From assembly GCA_021286855.1 (NCBI GenBank), contig JAJTBO010000002.1, forward strand, positions 372,001-436,000: a stretch of 64,000 bases of DNA, given 5' to 3'. The DNA comes from Hyphomicrobiales bacterium (GTDB taxonomy: Bacteria > Pseudomonadota > Alphaproteobacteria > Rhizobiales > Ancalomicrobiaceae). The notes beneath the pieces are model-generated. The model was given only the letters and a program-made list of their open reading frames with translations, made no database searches and was not told the DNA's origin. Numbering within the stretch: the first letter of the stretch is position 1; every line of letters starts with the position of its first letter. This document shows positions 50,080 to 58,482 of this stretch, one piece after another. The translations under genes and the position numbers were made by a program.

Positions 50080-50838
50080 ATGATCTTCCTGCGCTCGCTC
50101 GCCTTCAACGTGTTCTTCTACGTCCACACCTTCGCGTGGCTGCTGCTGCTGCTGCCGACCGAAGTTTTGCCGAAGATCTGGCTGCGGCGCGGCATCAAGA
50201 CCTGGGCTCGGGTCAATCGCTGGGCGCTGACGGCGATCGGCGGCGTGCGGGTGGAGCTGCGCGGGCTCGAGCACCTGCCGTCGGACGGCGCGATCATCGT
50301 CTCCAAGCATCAGTCGACCTTCGAGACGGTGTCGCTGCTCGATCTCTTCGTCGACCCGGTCTACGTGCTCAAGAAGGAGCTGCTGTCGATCCCGCTGTTC
50401 GGCTGGTACGCCGTCAAGGCGGAGCAGATCCCGGTCGACCGCACCGCCGGACGAGCCGCGCTCAACGCCATGGCGGAGCGCGCCCGCATCGAGGTCGGTC
50501 GCGGTCGCCAGCTGATCATCTATCCGGAAGGGACGCGGCGGCCGGCCGGCGCGCCGCCGAGCTACAAGCACGGCGTGGCGCATCTCTATCGGGCGCTCGG
50601 CGCGCCGATGGTGCCGGTGGCGCTGAATTCCGGACTGTTCTGGCCGCGGCACGGCTTCACGCGCCCGCCCGGCACGTTGGTGGTCGAGTTTCTGCCGCCG
50701 ATTCCGCCGGGCCGCGACCCGGAAGAGGCCTTCGCCGAGATGCAGAGGGTGATCGAGACGGCGAGCGATCGTCTGATCGCGGAGGCGCTCGCCGCGCCCA
50801 ATCCGCCGCCGATGCCGGCCGCGCCGCGCCGCGGCTGA
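50080..50838 (+). CDS. plsC: 1-acyl-sn-glycerol-3-phosphate acyltransferase
   Basis: 252 residues. A hydrophobic N-terminal segment (8-30) is followed by the catalytic motif H77-QSTF-E82 (the HX4E form common in alphaproteobacteria instead of HX4D), FGWYAVKAEQIPVDR and the substrate-binding YPEGTRR. It acylates lysophosphatidic acid to phosphatidic acid at the membrane. It is downstream of the YdcF-like gene and 43 bases before the DUF2125 gene. Confidence 0.92.
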   Translation: MIFLRSLAFNVFFYVHTFAWLLLLLPTEVLPKIWLRRGIKTWARVNRWALTAIGGVRVELRGLEHLPSDGAIIVSKHQSTFETVSLLDLFVDPVYVLKKELLSIPLFGWYAVKAEQIPVDRTAGRAALNAMAERARIEVGRGRQLIIYPEGTRRPAGAPPSYKHGVAHLYRALGAPMVPVALNSGLFWPRHGFTRPPGTLVVEFLPPIPPGRDPEEAFAEMQRVIETASDRLIAEALAAPNPPPMPAAPRRG

Positions 50839-50881
50839 GGTTTCGACCGCCGTTTCCCTCCGATCGAGAGAGAGCTTCGAC

Positions 50882-51916
50882 ATGACCGATCCGCAGGCCG
50901 TCCCCGCTCCCTCCGGTCCGCGCGGCCGGTGGCCGCTCTACCTGGCGCTCGGCGTCGCGGTGGCGGCGGCGGCCTGGACGGCGGGTTGGACCTGGGCGCG
51001 GTCGCGGGCGATCGAGGAGATGGACGCGCGCCTGGCCGGGCTCGAACGGCAGGGCGTGCGGGTGGTCTGCCCCGAGCGCTCGGTCGGCGGCTATCCGTTT
51101 CGTCTGGAGATCTCCTGTCGCGATCCCGGGGTCGAGATCGCGGCGCGGGGCCTCGGCGGTTCGGTCGCGGCGCTGCGCGTCGTCGCCCAGATCTGGGATC
51201 CGAAACACGTGATCCTCGAAGCCGACGGTCCTCTGGTCGGCGAGGAGGCCGGCAAGGGGCGGATCGAGGCGACCTGGCGGCGGCTGTCGATGTCGTTGCG
51301 TTGGCGGCCCGGCGCGGTCGACCGGGCCTCGTTGTCGATCGAGGGGCTCGATACGACGTTGCACGGCGCGGACGGGCGGACCGGACGTCTGAAGGCCGAG
51401 CATTGGGAGACGCACGGCCGCAACGCCGGCGAGCGGGCGCAGTCACTCGAGGTCGTCGCTTCGGCGGCGGGGGCAGCCCTTTGGGTCGAGGGGCGGCCGG
51501 TTGGCCCGCCGCGCTCCGACGTCTCGTTGGAGGCGAACTTGGTCGACGCGTTGCCGCCCGGACCCGGCGAAGCGGCGAAGGCCTTCGCAGCGCGGGGCGG
51601 CCGAATCGCGCCGATCCGGGCCTCCTTCTCGGTCGGCGGCGTGCGGGTGGCGGGCAAGGGGGAGCTGACGCTCGGCGCCGACGGGCTCCTCGACGGCATG
51701 ATCGGCTTCGCGGCGCAGGGACTGGAAGCGGTGGTGGCGCAGCCGGCGGCGCTGGGCGCGGAGACGGCGGGCCTACTCGGGGGCTTCATCCTGCTCGGCA
51801 AGCCCTCGAACGATCCGGAGCTGCCCGGGCGGCGGCTCGATCTGGTGATCGATCACGGTCGGCCGCGGTTCGGCCGATTGCTGCTGCCGCCGATGGCGCC
51901 GGCGTTCCATCCGTGA
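50882..51916 (+). CDS. DUF2125 family exported protein
   Basis: 344 residues with an N-terminal signal anchor (about 18-38) and a long beta-rich body. CPERSVGGYPFRLEISC near 63-79, the FGG/YPFR-type motif, and periodic strands place it in DUF2125, an alphaproteobacterial envelope family of unknown function. It ends 113 bases before pirin. Confidence 0.85.
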   Translation: MTDPQAVPAPSGPRGRWPLYLALGVAVAAAAWTAGWTWARSRAIEEMDARLAGLERQGVRVVCPERSVGGYPFRLEISCRDPGVEIAARGLGGSVAALRVVAQIWDPKHVILEADGPLVGEEAGKGRIEATWRRLSMSLRWRPGAVDRASLSIEGLDTTLHGADGRTGRLKAEHWETHGRNAGERAQSLEVVASAAGAALWVEGRPVGPPRSDVSLEANLVDALPPGPGEAAKAFAARGGRIAPIRASFSVGGVRVAGKGELTLGADGLLDGMIGFAAQGLEAVVAQPAALGAETAGLLGGFILLGKPSNDPELPGRRLDLVIDHGRPRFGRLLLPPMAPAFHP

Positions 51917-52029
51917 CCGTCGTGCGCTCGGCGGACGGATCGTTCGACGAACGCGCTCTCGAATTTCGCGCCCGCCGCGCCAGATTGGTCGGAGGGACCG
52001 GACCGTCGTCCGGCCACGAGGAGCGAGAC

Positions 52030-52896
52030 ATGACGGACCGCGGCGTCGTACGAGTTTTGACCACGCCGAACCGGCATTGGGTCGGCGACGGCTTCCTGGT
52101 GCGGCCGATCTTCGCCGAGGCCGCCTTCACCGAAGCGCTGAGCCCCTTCCTGATGTTCGATTGGGCGGCGGAGCGGACCTTTCCGCCTTCGGCGACCCCG
52201 CGCGGCGTCGGCCCGCACCCCCATCGCGGCTTCGAAACGGTGACGCTGGTCTATGCCGGCGAGGTGGCGCATCGCGATTCGGCCGGACATGCCGATCGCA
52301 TCGGCGCCGGCGACGTCCAGTGGATGACCGCCGGCTCGGGCCTCGTCCACGAGGAGATGCTCGGCGGCGACGTCGACGCGCACGGCGGCGCTGTGTCGAT
52401 GGCGCAGCTCTGGGTCAATCTGCCGGCCGCCGCCAAGGCGACGCCGCCGCGCTATCAGGCGATCGCCGCGGCCGCCATCCCGACGGCGTCCTTCGACGGC
52501 GCGTCGTTGCGCGTGGTGGCCGGGCGGCTCGGCGATCTCGTCGGTCCGGCCGAAACCCACACGCCGCTCGCCGTTCTCGATGGACGGGTGGCGCGGGGCG
52601 GTGTCGTCGATCTGCCGATCCCGGCCGGGTGGACCGGCCTGGTGGCGGCGTTGAGCGGCGAGATCGACATCGCCGGACGCCGGATCGCGGCGGAGAGCGT
52701 CGCGGTCACCGACCGTGAGGGCACGCGGATCCGCATCGACGGCGTGGCCGCGGAGAGCCGAGTGTTGATCCTCGCCGGCGCGCCGCTCGGGGAGCCGATC
52801 GCCCAGATGGGGCCCTTCGTGATGAATTCGCGTGACGATTTGATTCGCGCGGTCGAGGATTACCGGAAGGGTCGGATGGGCTCAATTCCAGGGTAA
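52030..52896 (+). CDS. Pirin family protein
   Basis: 288 residues, bicupin. Metal ligands His63 and His65 (GPHPHRGFETVTL) and His107/Glu109 (GSGLVHEEM) match the iron site of pirin; the C-terminal cupin lacks ligands, as usual. Pirins are iron-dependent redox proteins; some have quercetinase activity or modulate pyruvate dehydrogenase. The start is the ATG before DRGVVRVLTT, downstream of GAGCGAG. Confidence 0.9.
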   Translation: MTDRGVVRVLTTPNRHWVGDGFLVRPIFAEAAFTEALSPFLMFDWAAERTFPPSATPRGVGPHPHRGFETVTLVYAGEVAHRDSAGHADRIGAGDVQWMTAGSGLVHEEMLGGDVDAHGGAVSMAQLWVNLPAAAKATPPRYQAIAAAAIPTASFDGASLRVVAGRLGDLVGPAETHTPLAVLDGRVARGGVVDLPIPAGWTGLVAALSGEIDIAGRRIAAESVAVTDREGTRIRIDGVAAESRVLILAGAPLGEPIAQMGPFVMNSRDDLIRAVEDYRKGRMGSIPG

Positions 52897-53092
52897 CTAC
52901 GCAATAATTACAACTGTTCCGGGTAACATTTCTCAATCATTTCCGAGTCCCCGATTTCCCGGGCCGCGCGAAATCGCTCTCCGCTTGATCCCGAAACGTT
53001 TTGGGTCGACACTCCGGTGGGTCGGTTCGTATCGTCGATCGCCGTTGGGGGACGAGGCGCGCGCTGCGAATGTCGTGGGGTGGGAGTGGGAT

Positions 53093-53533
53093 GTGACGAA
53101 GTCCAGAGAAGCTCTCGAACGCTTGGCGGCCTCGCTGCGCCCGCTGATGAATTTTCCGGAGACCGAGCGGCGCGCCTCCTTCGCGATCGGCGAATTGGCG
53201 TCGCATCTCGGCGTGTCCCTGCGCACCCTGCGCTTCTATGAACAGTCGGGGCTGCTCCTGCCGTCACGGGAAGGGGCGCGACGTGTCTATTCCGACGAGG
53301 ATCGGCTGCGGCTCGAGGTGATCGTGGCGCTTCGGGAGTTCGAGGTGTCGATGCCGGGCGTCAAGGCGCTGATGGCGACGATCGACGGCGGCGGACCGAA
53401 CGTCGAAGAGCGCTGTCTGGCCTCGTTCGACCACCTGTTGGCCCAGGTCGCCGAGGCCAATAGGCTGCGCATCGCCGAACTCGAAGGGATCAACGGGCGG
53501 ATCGATCGCATCCGGAAGTCGGGAGCGGCCTGA
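53093..53533 (+). CDS. MerR-family transcriptional regulator
   Basis: 146 residues from a GTG start (VTKSREALERLAASLRPLMN), chosen because the upstream in-frame residues lack coding character; an ATG at 53149 is an alternative. The winged helix starts at about 25 (FAIGELASHLGVSLRTLRFYEQSGLLLPSR) with RRVYSDEDRLRLEVIVALRE, then a coiled-coil dimerisation helix. No cysteine cluster for metals is visible. It is convergent with ecm. The gap before it (52897-53092) begins with an AT-rich stretch holding two GGGTAAC copies about 29 bases apart. Confidence 0.85.
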   Translation: MTKSREALERLAASLRPLMNFPETERRASFAIGELASHLGVSLRTLRFYEQSGLLLPSREGARRVYSDEDRLRLEVIVALREFEVSMPGVKALMATIDGGGPNVEERCLASFDHLLAQVAEANRLRIAELEGINGRIDRIRKSGAA

Positions 53534-53584
53534 CCGGGTCGCTCCGCGCGGACGGCGGTCGCGCCGCCGCCCGCGGACGTTCGA

Positions 53585-55564
53585 TCACGCCGCGGCGTGG
53601 ACGCCCTCGCCGACGATGCGGACGATGTCGGCCATGATGTCGGTGATCTGGAAGTCCTTCGGCGTGTAGACCGCCGCGACCCCCATGTCCTTCAACTGAT
53701 CGGCGTCCTCGGTCGGGATGATGCCGCCGACCACCACCGGCACGTCGTCGAGGCCGGCGGCGCGCATGCGGCTCATCACGTCGCCGACGAGCGCCAGATG
53801 CGAGCCGGACAGGATCGACAGGCCGATCGCATGGACGCCCTCCTCGAGGGCGGCGTTGACGATCTGCGCCGGGGTCAGGCGGATGCCCTCGTAGACCACC
53901 TCCATGCCGCAGTCGCGGGCGCGCACGGCGATCTGCTCGGCGCCGTTGGAGTGACCGTCGAGGCCGGGCTTGCCGACCAGGAACTTCAGCCGGCGGCCGA
54001 GCTTCTCGGAGACCGCGTCGACGGAGGCGCGGACCTGGGCGAGATCGCCGCCGGCGTCGCGGGCGGCGCGGCCGACGCCGGTCGGGGCGCGGTATTCGCC
54101 GAAGACCTCGCGCAGGGTGGCGCCCCATTCGCCGGTGGTGACGCCGGCCTTGGCCGCGGCGATGGAGGGTTCCATCACGTTGCGGCCTTCCGCGGCGGCG
54201 GCGCGCAGAGCGGCGAGCGCGGCGGCGACCGCCTTGTCGTCGCGAGCGGCGCGCCAGGCGGCGATGCGTTCGATCGCCTGCTCCTCGACGTGCGGCGGCA
54301 CGGTCAGGATCGAGCCTTCGCCGGTGGTGAGCGGCGAGGGTTCGGTCTCCTTGAAGCGGTTGACGCCGACGACGGTCTGCGAGCCCGCCTCGATGCCCTC
54401 GAGGCGGCGGGTGTTGGACTCCACCAACTTCTGCTTCATGTAGCTACTCTCGACCGCGGCGACGGCGCCGCCCATCGCCTCGATGGCGGCGAGTTCGGTC
54501 TTCGCCTCGGCGACGAGGGCGGCGACCTTGGCTTCGATCTCGGCGGAACCGTCGAAGATGTCGGCGAATTCCAGGAGGTCGGTCTCGTAGGCGAGGATCT
54601 GCTGCATCCGGAGCGACCACTGCTGATCCCAGGGGCGCGGCAGGCCGAGCGCTTCGTTCCAGGCCGGCAGCTGCACGGCGCGGGCGCGGGCGTCGCGCGA
54701 CAGCGTCACGGCCAGAGCCTCGATCAGGATGCGGTAGACGTTGTTTTCCGGCTGCTGCTCGGTGAGGCCGAGGGAGTTGACCTGGACGCCGTAGCGGAAG
54801 CGGCGGTTCTTTTCTTCCTTGACGCCCCAGCGCTCGGCCGTGATCTCGTCCCAGAGGCGGCCGAAGGCGCGCATCTTGCAGATCTCGGTGACGAAACGCA
54901 TGCCGGCGTTGACGAAGAAGGAGATGCGGCCGACGGCGTCGCCGAATTCGGCGTCCGGGATCACGCCGGTCTTCTTGACGTTGTCGAGCACGGCGATGGC
55001 GGTCGCCAGCGCGTAGGCGAGCTCCTGCACCGGCGTCGCGCCGGCCTCCTGCAGATGGTAGGAACAGACGTTCATCGGGTTCCACTTCGGCATTTCCGAA
55101 TAGGTCCAGGCGATGACGTCGGTGGTCAGCCGCATCGACGGGGTCGGCGCGAAGACGTAGGTGCCGCGCGACAGGTATTCCTTGATGAGATCGTTCTGGG
55201 TGGTGCCGGCGAGCTTCTTGCGGTCGGCGCCCTGCTCGTCGGCGGCGGCGACGTAGAGGGCGAGCAGCCACGGCGCGGTGGCGTTGATCGTCATCGACGT
55301 GTTCATCTTCTCGAGCGGAATGCCGTCGAAGAGGGCGCGCATGTCGCCGAGATGGGAGACGGGCACGCCGACCTTGCCGACCTCGCCGCGCGACAGCGCG
55401 TGGTCGGGGTCGTAGCCGGTCTGGGTCGGCAGATCGAAGGCGACCGACAGGCCGGTCTGACCTTTGGCGAGGTTCGTCCGATAGAGCCGGTTGGAGGCCT
55501 CCGCCGTCGAATGGCCGGCGTAGGTGCGGAAGAGCCAGGGCTTGTCGGGGGTGGCGAGCGGCAT
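53585..55564 (-). CDS. ecm: Ethylmalonyl-CoA mutase
   Basis: 659 residues of the B12-dependent acyl-CoA mutase family (also called MeaA). The TIM-barrel half starts PWLFRTYAGHSTAEASNRLYR with FDLPTQTGYDPDH; the B12 domain carries D536-x-H538-x-x-G541 (LDGHSNG) and SGSH further on. It rearranges (2R)-ethylmalonyl-CoA to methylsuccinyl-CoA using adenosylcobalamin. Its position divergent from ccr and its MeaA-like length favour Ecm over methylmalonyl-CoA mutase. A longer in-frame start at 55630 exists, but the family begins where this one does. Confidence 0.92.
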   Translation of the reverse strand: MPLATPDKPWLFRTYAGHSTAEASNRLYRTNLAKGQTGLSVAFDLPTQTGYDPDHALSRGEVGKVGVPVSHLGDMRALFDGIPLEKMNTSMTINATAPWLLALYVAAADEQGADRKKLAGTTQNDLIKEYLSRGTYVFAPTPSMRLTTDVIAWTYSEMPKWNPMNVCSYHLQEAGATPVQELAYALATAIAVLDNVKKTGVIPDAEFGDAVGRISFFVNAGMRFVTEICKMRAFGRLWDEITAERWGVKEEKNRRFRYGVQVNSLGLTEQQPENNVYRILIEALAVTLSRDARARAVQLPAWNEALGLPRPWDQQWSLRMQQILAYETDLLEFADIFDGSAEIEAKVAALVAEAKTELAAIEAMGGAVAAVESSYMKQKLVESNTRRLEGIEAGSQTVVGVNRFKETEPSPLTTGEGSILTVPPHVEEQAIERIAAWRAARDDKAVAAALAALRAAAAEGRNVMEPSIAAAKAGVTTGEWGATLREVFGEYRAPTGVGRAARDAGGDLAQVRASVDAVSEKLGRRLKFLVGKPGLDGHSNGAEQIAVRARDCGMEVVYEGIRLTPAQIVNAALEEGVHAIGLSILSGSHLALVGDVMSRMRAAGLDDVPVVVGGIIPTEDADQLKDMGVAAVYTPKDFQITDIMADIVRIVGEGVHAAA

Positions 55565-55967
55565 GACGCGAATATCCCAGAATGATCTCGTTTCGATCGA
55601 TTGAATATCGCGGCGCAACACCGGCGTCATCCCACACGAACGTCGGACTGCGACATTCGGTCTCGCAAGGATTTCGCCGAGGCGTCGGAATTCGCTCCAA
55701 CATCTTGAAAAAGCGTCGCGATTCCTGTCTTGGAGCAATCTCGCGCGAGCGCGGCGCGCGGCGCGTGGGCGTGATATTTTGCGTCGCGGCAAGTTCTGCC
55801 GGAAAAACCGCGGAATTCGGTGATTTCAATCCTTTGTATTATGGAAATCCACGGGGAGCCGGGCCGATAGTGCTGCCCACGTTCGCACTGCGGCAAAATT
55901 TGCGCGCGGTGCGGCAACGAAGCGCGGAGGCGGCGGCGTCGCTCTCCTCGACACGGGAAGGAAGACC
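55565..55967. promoter_or_regulatory. Divergent ecm-ccr control region with GCAAAATTTGC dyad
   Basis: 403 bases without a convincing gene; a 138-codon open frame on the plus strand has no recognisable content and overlaps the ccr start. It must hold both promoters. GCAAA-A-TTTGC at 55893-55903 is a short dyad; TTTGC/GCAAA half-sites are used by short-chain acyl-CoA regulators (ScfR/RamB type). TATTAT at 55837 could be a -10 element, without a good -35. Confidence 0.5.
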
Positions 55968-57257
55968 ATGGCTGGGAATGAAGACGCGCGTCCGGTGAAG
56001 GATCTCTACGAGATCGGCGAGATCCCGCCGCTCGGCCACGTGCCGAAGCAGATGTACGCCTGGGCGATCCGCAAGGAGCGCCACGGTCCGCCGGAGGAGG
56101 CGATGCAGCTCGAGGTCGTGCCGACCTGGGAGCTCGACAGCCACGACGTGCTGGTCCTCGTCATGGCGGCGGGCGTCAACTACAACGGCGTGTGGGCCGG
56201 CCTCGGCAAGCCGATCTCGGTCTTCGACGTCCACAAGCAGCCCTATCACATCGCCGGGTCCGACGCGGCCGGCATCGTCTGGGCGATCGGCTCGAAGGTT
56301 AAGCACTGGAAGGTCGGCGACGAAGTCGTCATCCACTGCAACCAGGACGACGGCGACGACGAGGAGTGCAACGGCGGCGATCCGATGTTGTCGACCTCGC
56401 AGCGGATCTGGGGCTACGAGACGCCGGACGGCTCGTTCTCACAGTTCTGCCGGGTCCAGGCGCGCCAGCTCCTGCCGCGGCCGCAGCATCTGACCTGGGA
56501 AGAGTCGGCCTCCTACATGCTGACGCTGGCGACCGCCTACCGCATGCTGTTCGGCCACACGCCGCATCAGCTGCGTCCGGGCCACAACGTGCTGGTCTGG
56601 GGCGCCTCGGGCGGCCTCGGCGTGTTCGGCGTGCAGCTGTGCGCGGCGGCCGGCGCCAACGCGATCGGCGTCATCTCCGACGAGACCAAGCGCGACTACG
56701 TGCTCTCTCTCGGCGCGCGCGGCGTCCTGAACCGCAAGGACTACAAGTGCTGGGGCCAGCTGCCGACCGTCGGCACGCCGGAGTACGACGCGTGGTTCGG
56801 CGAAGTGCGCAAGTTCGGCAAGGCGATCTGGGACGTCACCGGCAAGGGCAACAACGTCGACATCGTGTTCGAGCATCCGGGCGAGACGACCTTCCCGGCC
56901 TCGACCTTCGTCGCCAAGCGCGGCGGCATGATCGTGTTCTGCGCCGGCACCACCGGCTTCAACATCACCTTCGACGCGCGCTACGTCTGGATGCACCAGA
57001 AGCGCATCCAGGGTTCGCACTTCGCCCACCTCAAGCAGGCGGCGGCGGCCAACAAGTTCGTGCTCGACCGGCGCGTCGAGCCGTGCATGTCGGAAGTCTT
57101 CGAATGGGCCGACATCCCGAAGGCGCACACCAAGATGTGGAAGAACGAGCACAAGCCCGGCAACATGGCCGTGCTCGTCTGCGCCCCGAAGACCGGGCTG
57201 ACCACCTTCGAAGACGTGCTCGAGGCGTCGGAAGAGATGGTGGCGGCGAAGCGCTGA
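55968..57257 (+). CDS. ccr: Crotonyl-CoA carboxylase/reductase
   Basis: 429 residues, full length. MDR-family fold: the substrate half contains VMAAGVNYNGVWAGLGKPIS near 65-84, the NADPH-binding loop WGASGGLGVFGVQ is at 211-223, and LTWEESASYMLTLATAYRML is the CO2-binding-region helix. It reductively carboxylates crotonyl-CoA to (2S)-ethylmalonyl-CoA, the defining step of the ethylmalonyl-CoA pathway. The GAAGGAAG ribosome site is strong. It is divergent from ecm and ends before a 20-bp terminator hairpin. Confidence 0.97.
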   Translation: MAGNEDARPVKDLYEIGEIPPLGHVPKQMYAWAIRKERHGPPEEAMQLEVVPTWELDSHDVLVLVMAAGVNYNGVWAGLGKPISVFDVHKQPYHIAGSDAAGIVWAIGSKVKHWKVGDEVVIHCNQDDGDDEECNGGDPMLSTSQRIWGYETPDGSFSQFCRVQARQLLPRPQHLTWEESASYMLTLATAYRMLFGHTPHQLRPGHNVLVWGASGGLGVFGVQLCAAAGANAIGVISDETKRDYVLSLGARGVLNRKDYKCWGQLPTVGTPEYDAWFGEVRKFGKAIWDVTGKGNNVDIVFEHPGETTFPASTFVAKRGGMIVFCAGTTGFNITFDARYVWMHQKRIQGSHFAHLKQAAAANKFVLDRRVEPCMSEVFEWADIPKAHTKMWKNEHKPGNMAVLVCAPKTGLTTFEDVLEASEEMVAAKR

Positions 57258-57325
57258 TCGCGCCCGGGCGTCGCCATCGGCGACGCCTTCCGTCCGCGAA
57301 GGCTGCCGTTCGCGAGGCGATCGAC

Positions 57326-57376
57326 CGAAACGAAGAGACCCCCGCGCGAGATCCGTGCGGGGGTCTCTTCGTTTCG
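57326..57376. terminator. 20-bp perfect bidirectional terminator hairpin
   Basis: CGAAACGAAGAGACCCCCGC (57326-57345) pairs perfectly with 57357-57376 around an 11-base loop. The A/T-rich outer arms give T-rich ends on both strands. It separates ccr from the convergent YihY-family gene and should stop transcription from both sides. Confidence 0.85.
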
Positions 57377-57383
57377 TCGCGCC

Positions 57384-58313
57384 TCAATGCACCGGTTCTT
57401 CGTTCTTCCGCCACATGTCGACGGTGTGGTTGATCTCCGCGCCGAGCAGGAAGATCAGGCCGACGATGTAGAAGAACAGCATCGAGGCGATGGCGCCGCC
57501 GAGGCCGGCGTAGGTCTTGGCGTAGCCGGAGAAGTGGGAGAGATACCAGGAGAAGATCAGGCCGGCGACGAACCACAGGGTCAGCGTCACCAGCACGCCG
57601 GGCAGGACGCCGAGGAGGCGTTGGCGGCGGGCCGGCAGCCACAGATGCGCCGAGAACAGGAAGAGCAACACCGCGAGCGTGAACAACAGCAGCGGCAGGC
57701 GGTTGAACCAGTTCCACCACGGCTCGATGTCGGGGAAGTGCGGCAGGAGCAGCCCCCAGACGACCGGCAGCACCACCACCAGAAAGCCGAGGCCGAGGAT
57801 GACGATCGCCGCGATCAGCATGAAGGCGGTGCCTTCCAGCCGGCGGATCAGGAAGTGGCGGGTGTCGTAGGAGCGATAGGCGTAGTTGAGGCCCATCCTG
57901 AGGCTCTCGACGAAGCCGGTGACGATGATCACCAGGAGCAGCGCGCCGATGGTGAGCACCCGGCTCTGCGAGGTGGTCAGCACCGCCGTGATCTCGGGCT
58001 TCAGGATCGCCGCGACCTGTTCGGGCAGAACCGAGAAGATGCCGCCGGTGCCCTGTTCGGCCGCGGCGGTCAGTTCGCCGACGCCCCATTCGCCGGCCGC
58101 CCAGCCGGCGAGGCCGGTGACCAGGATCAGGAAGGGGAAGAGCGAAAAGAGAATCGAGAAGGCGATGTTGGAGGCGTGCGCGAAGCTCTCGTTGCGCAAC
58201 AGTCCCCAATAGAGCGCCTCCCAGACGATCCAGCCGACGGCGCGAGCGCCGCGCCGTCGCGGGCGGGGGGCGGAGGGGTCGGCGGTCTCTTCCGGAGAAG
58301 GGGCGATGGACAT
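57384..58313 (-). CDS. YihY/virulence factor BrkB family membrane protein
   Basis: 309 residues from the ATG at 58313. About six membrane helices; the conserved SNIAFSILFSLFPFLILVTG near 53-72 and the C-terminal GLGGAIASMLFFYIVGLIFLLGAEIN block define the family. It is an inner-membrane protein of unknown function (once annotated ribonuclease BN by mistake). It ends 7 bases from the ccr terminator and is divergent from the MscS channel. Confidence 0.93.
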   Translation of the reverse strand: MSIAPSPEETADPSAPRPRRRGARAVGWIVWEALYWGLLRNESFAHASNIAFSILFSLFPFLILVTGLAGWAAGEWGVGELTAAAEQGTGGIFSVLPEQVAAILKPEITAVLTTSQSRVLTIGALLLVIIVTGFVESLRMGLNYAYRSYDTRHFLIRRLEGTAFMLIAAIVILGLGFLVVVLPVVWGLLLPHFPDIEPWWNWFNRLPLLLFTLAVLLFLFSAHLWLPARRQRLLGVLPGVLVTLTLWFVAGLIFSWYLSHFSGYAKTYAGLGGAIASMLFFYIVGLIFLLGAEINHTVDMWRKNEEPVH

Positions 58314-58482
58314 GGCGCGCAAGATAAGTGCGCCGCCCGCTCGGCACAATCGCCTTTCGCCGTGTCCGGCCGTCGACGAGGGGCTTCTCCCCACCGCTGC
58401 CCTTTTGCCTTATTCTTTCGGCAACGTGCGGCGCTTCGCCTGCCGATTCCCATCCCCCTCTTCGTTCGGACCGACCTTTCCC

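Noticed and set aside
55582..55998. A 138-codon open frame between ecm and ccr
   Set aside because: No motif, overlaps the ccr start in another frame, and amino-acid use is random-like. The region is better read as a divergent promoter.
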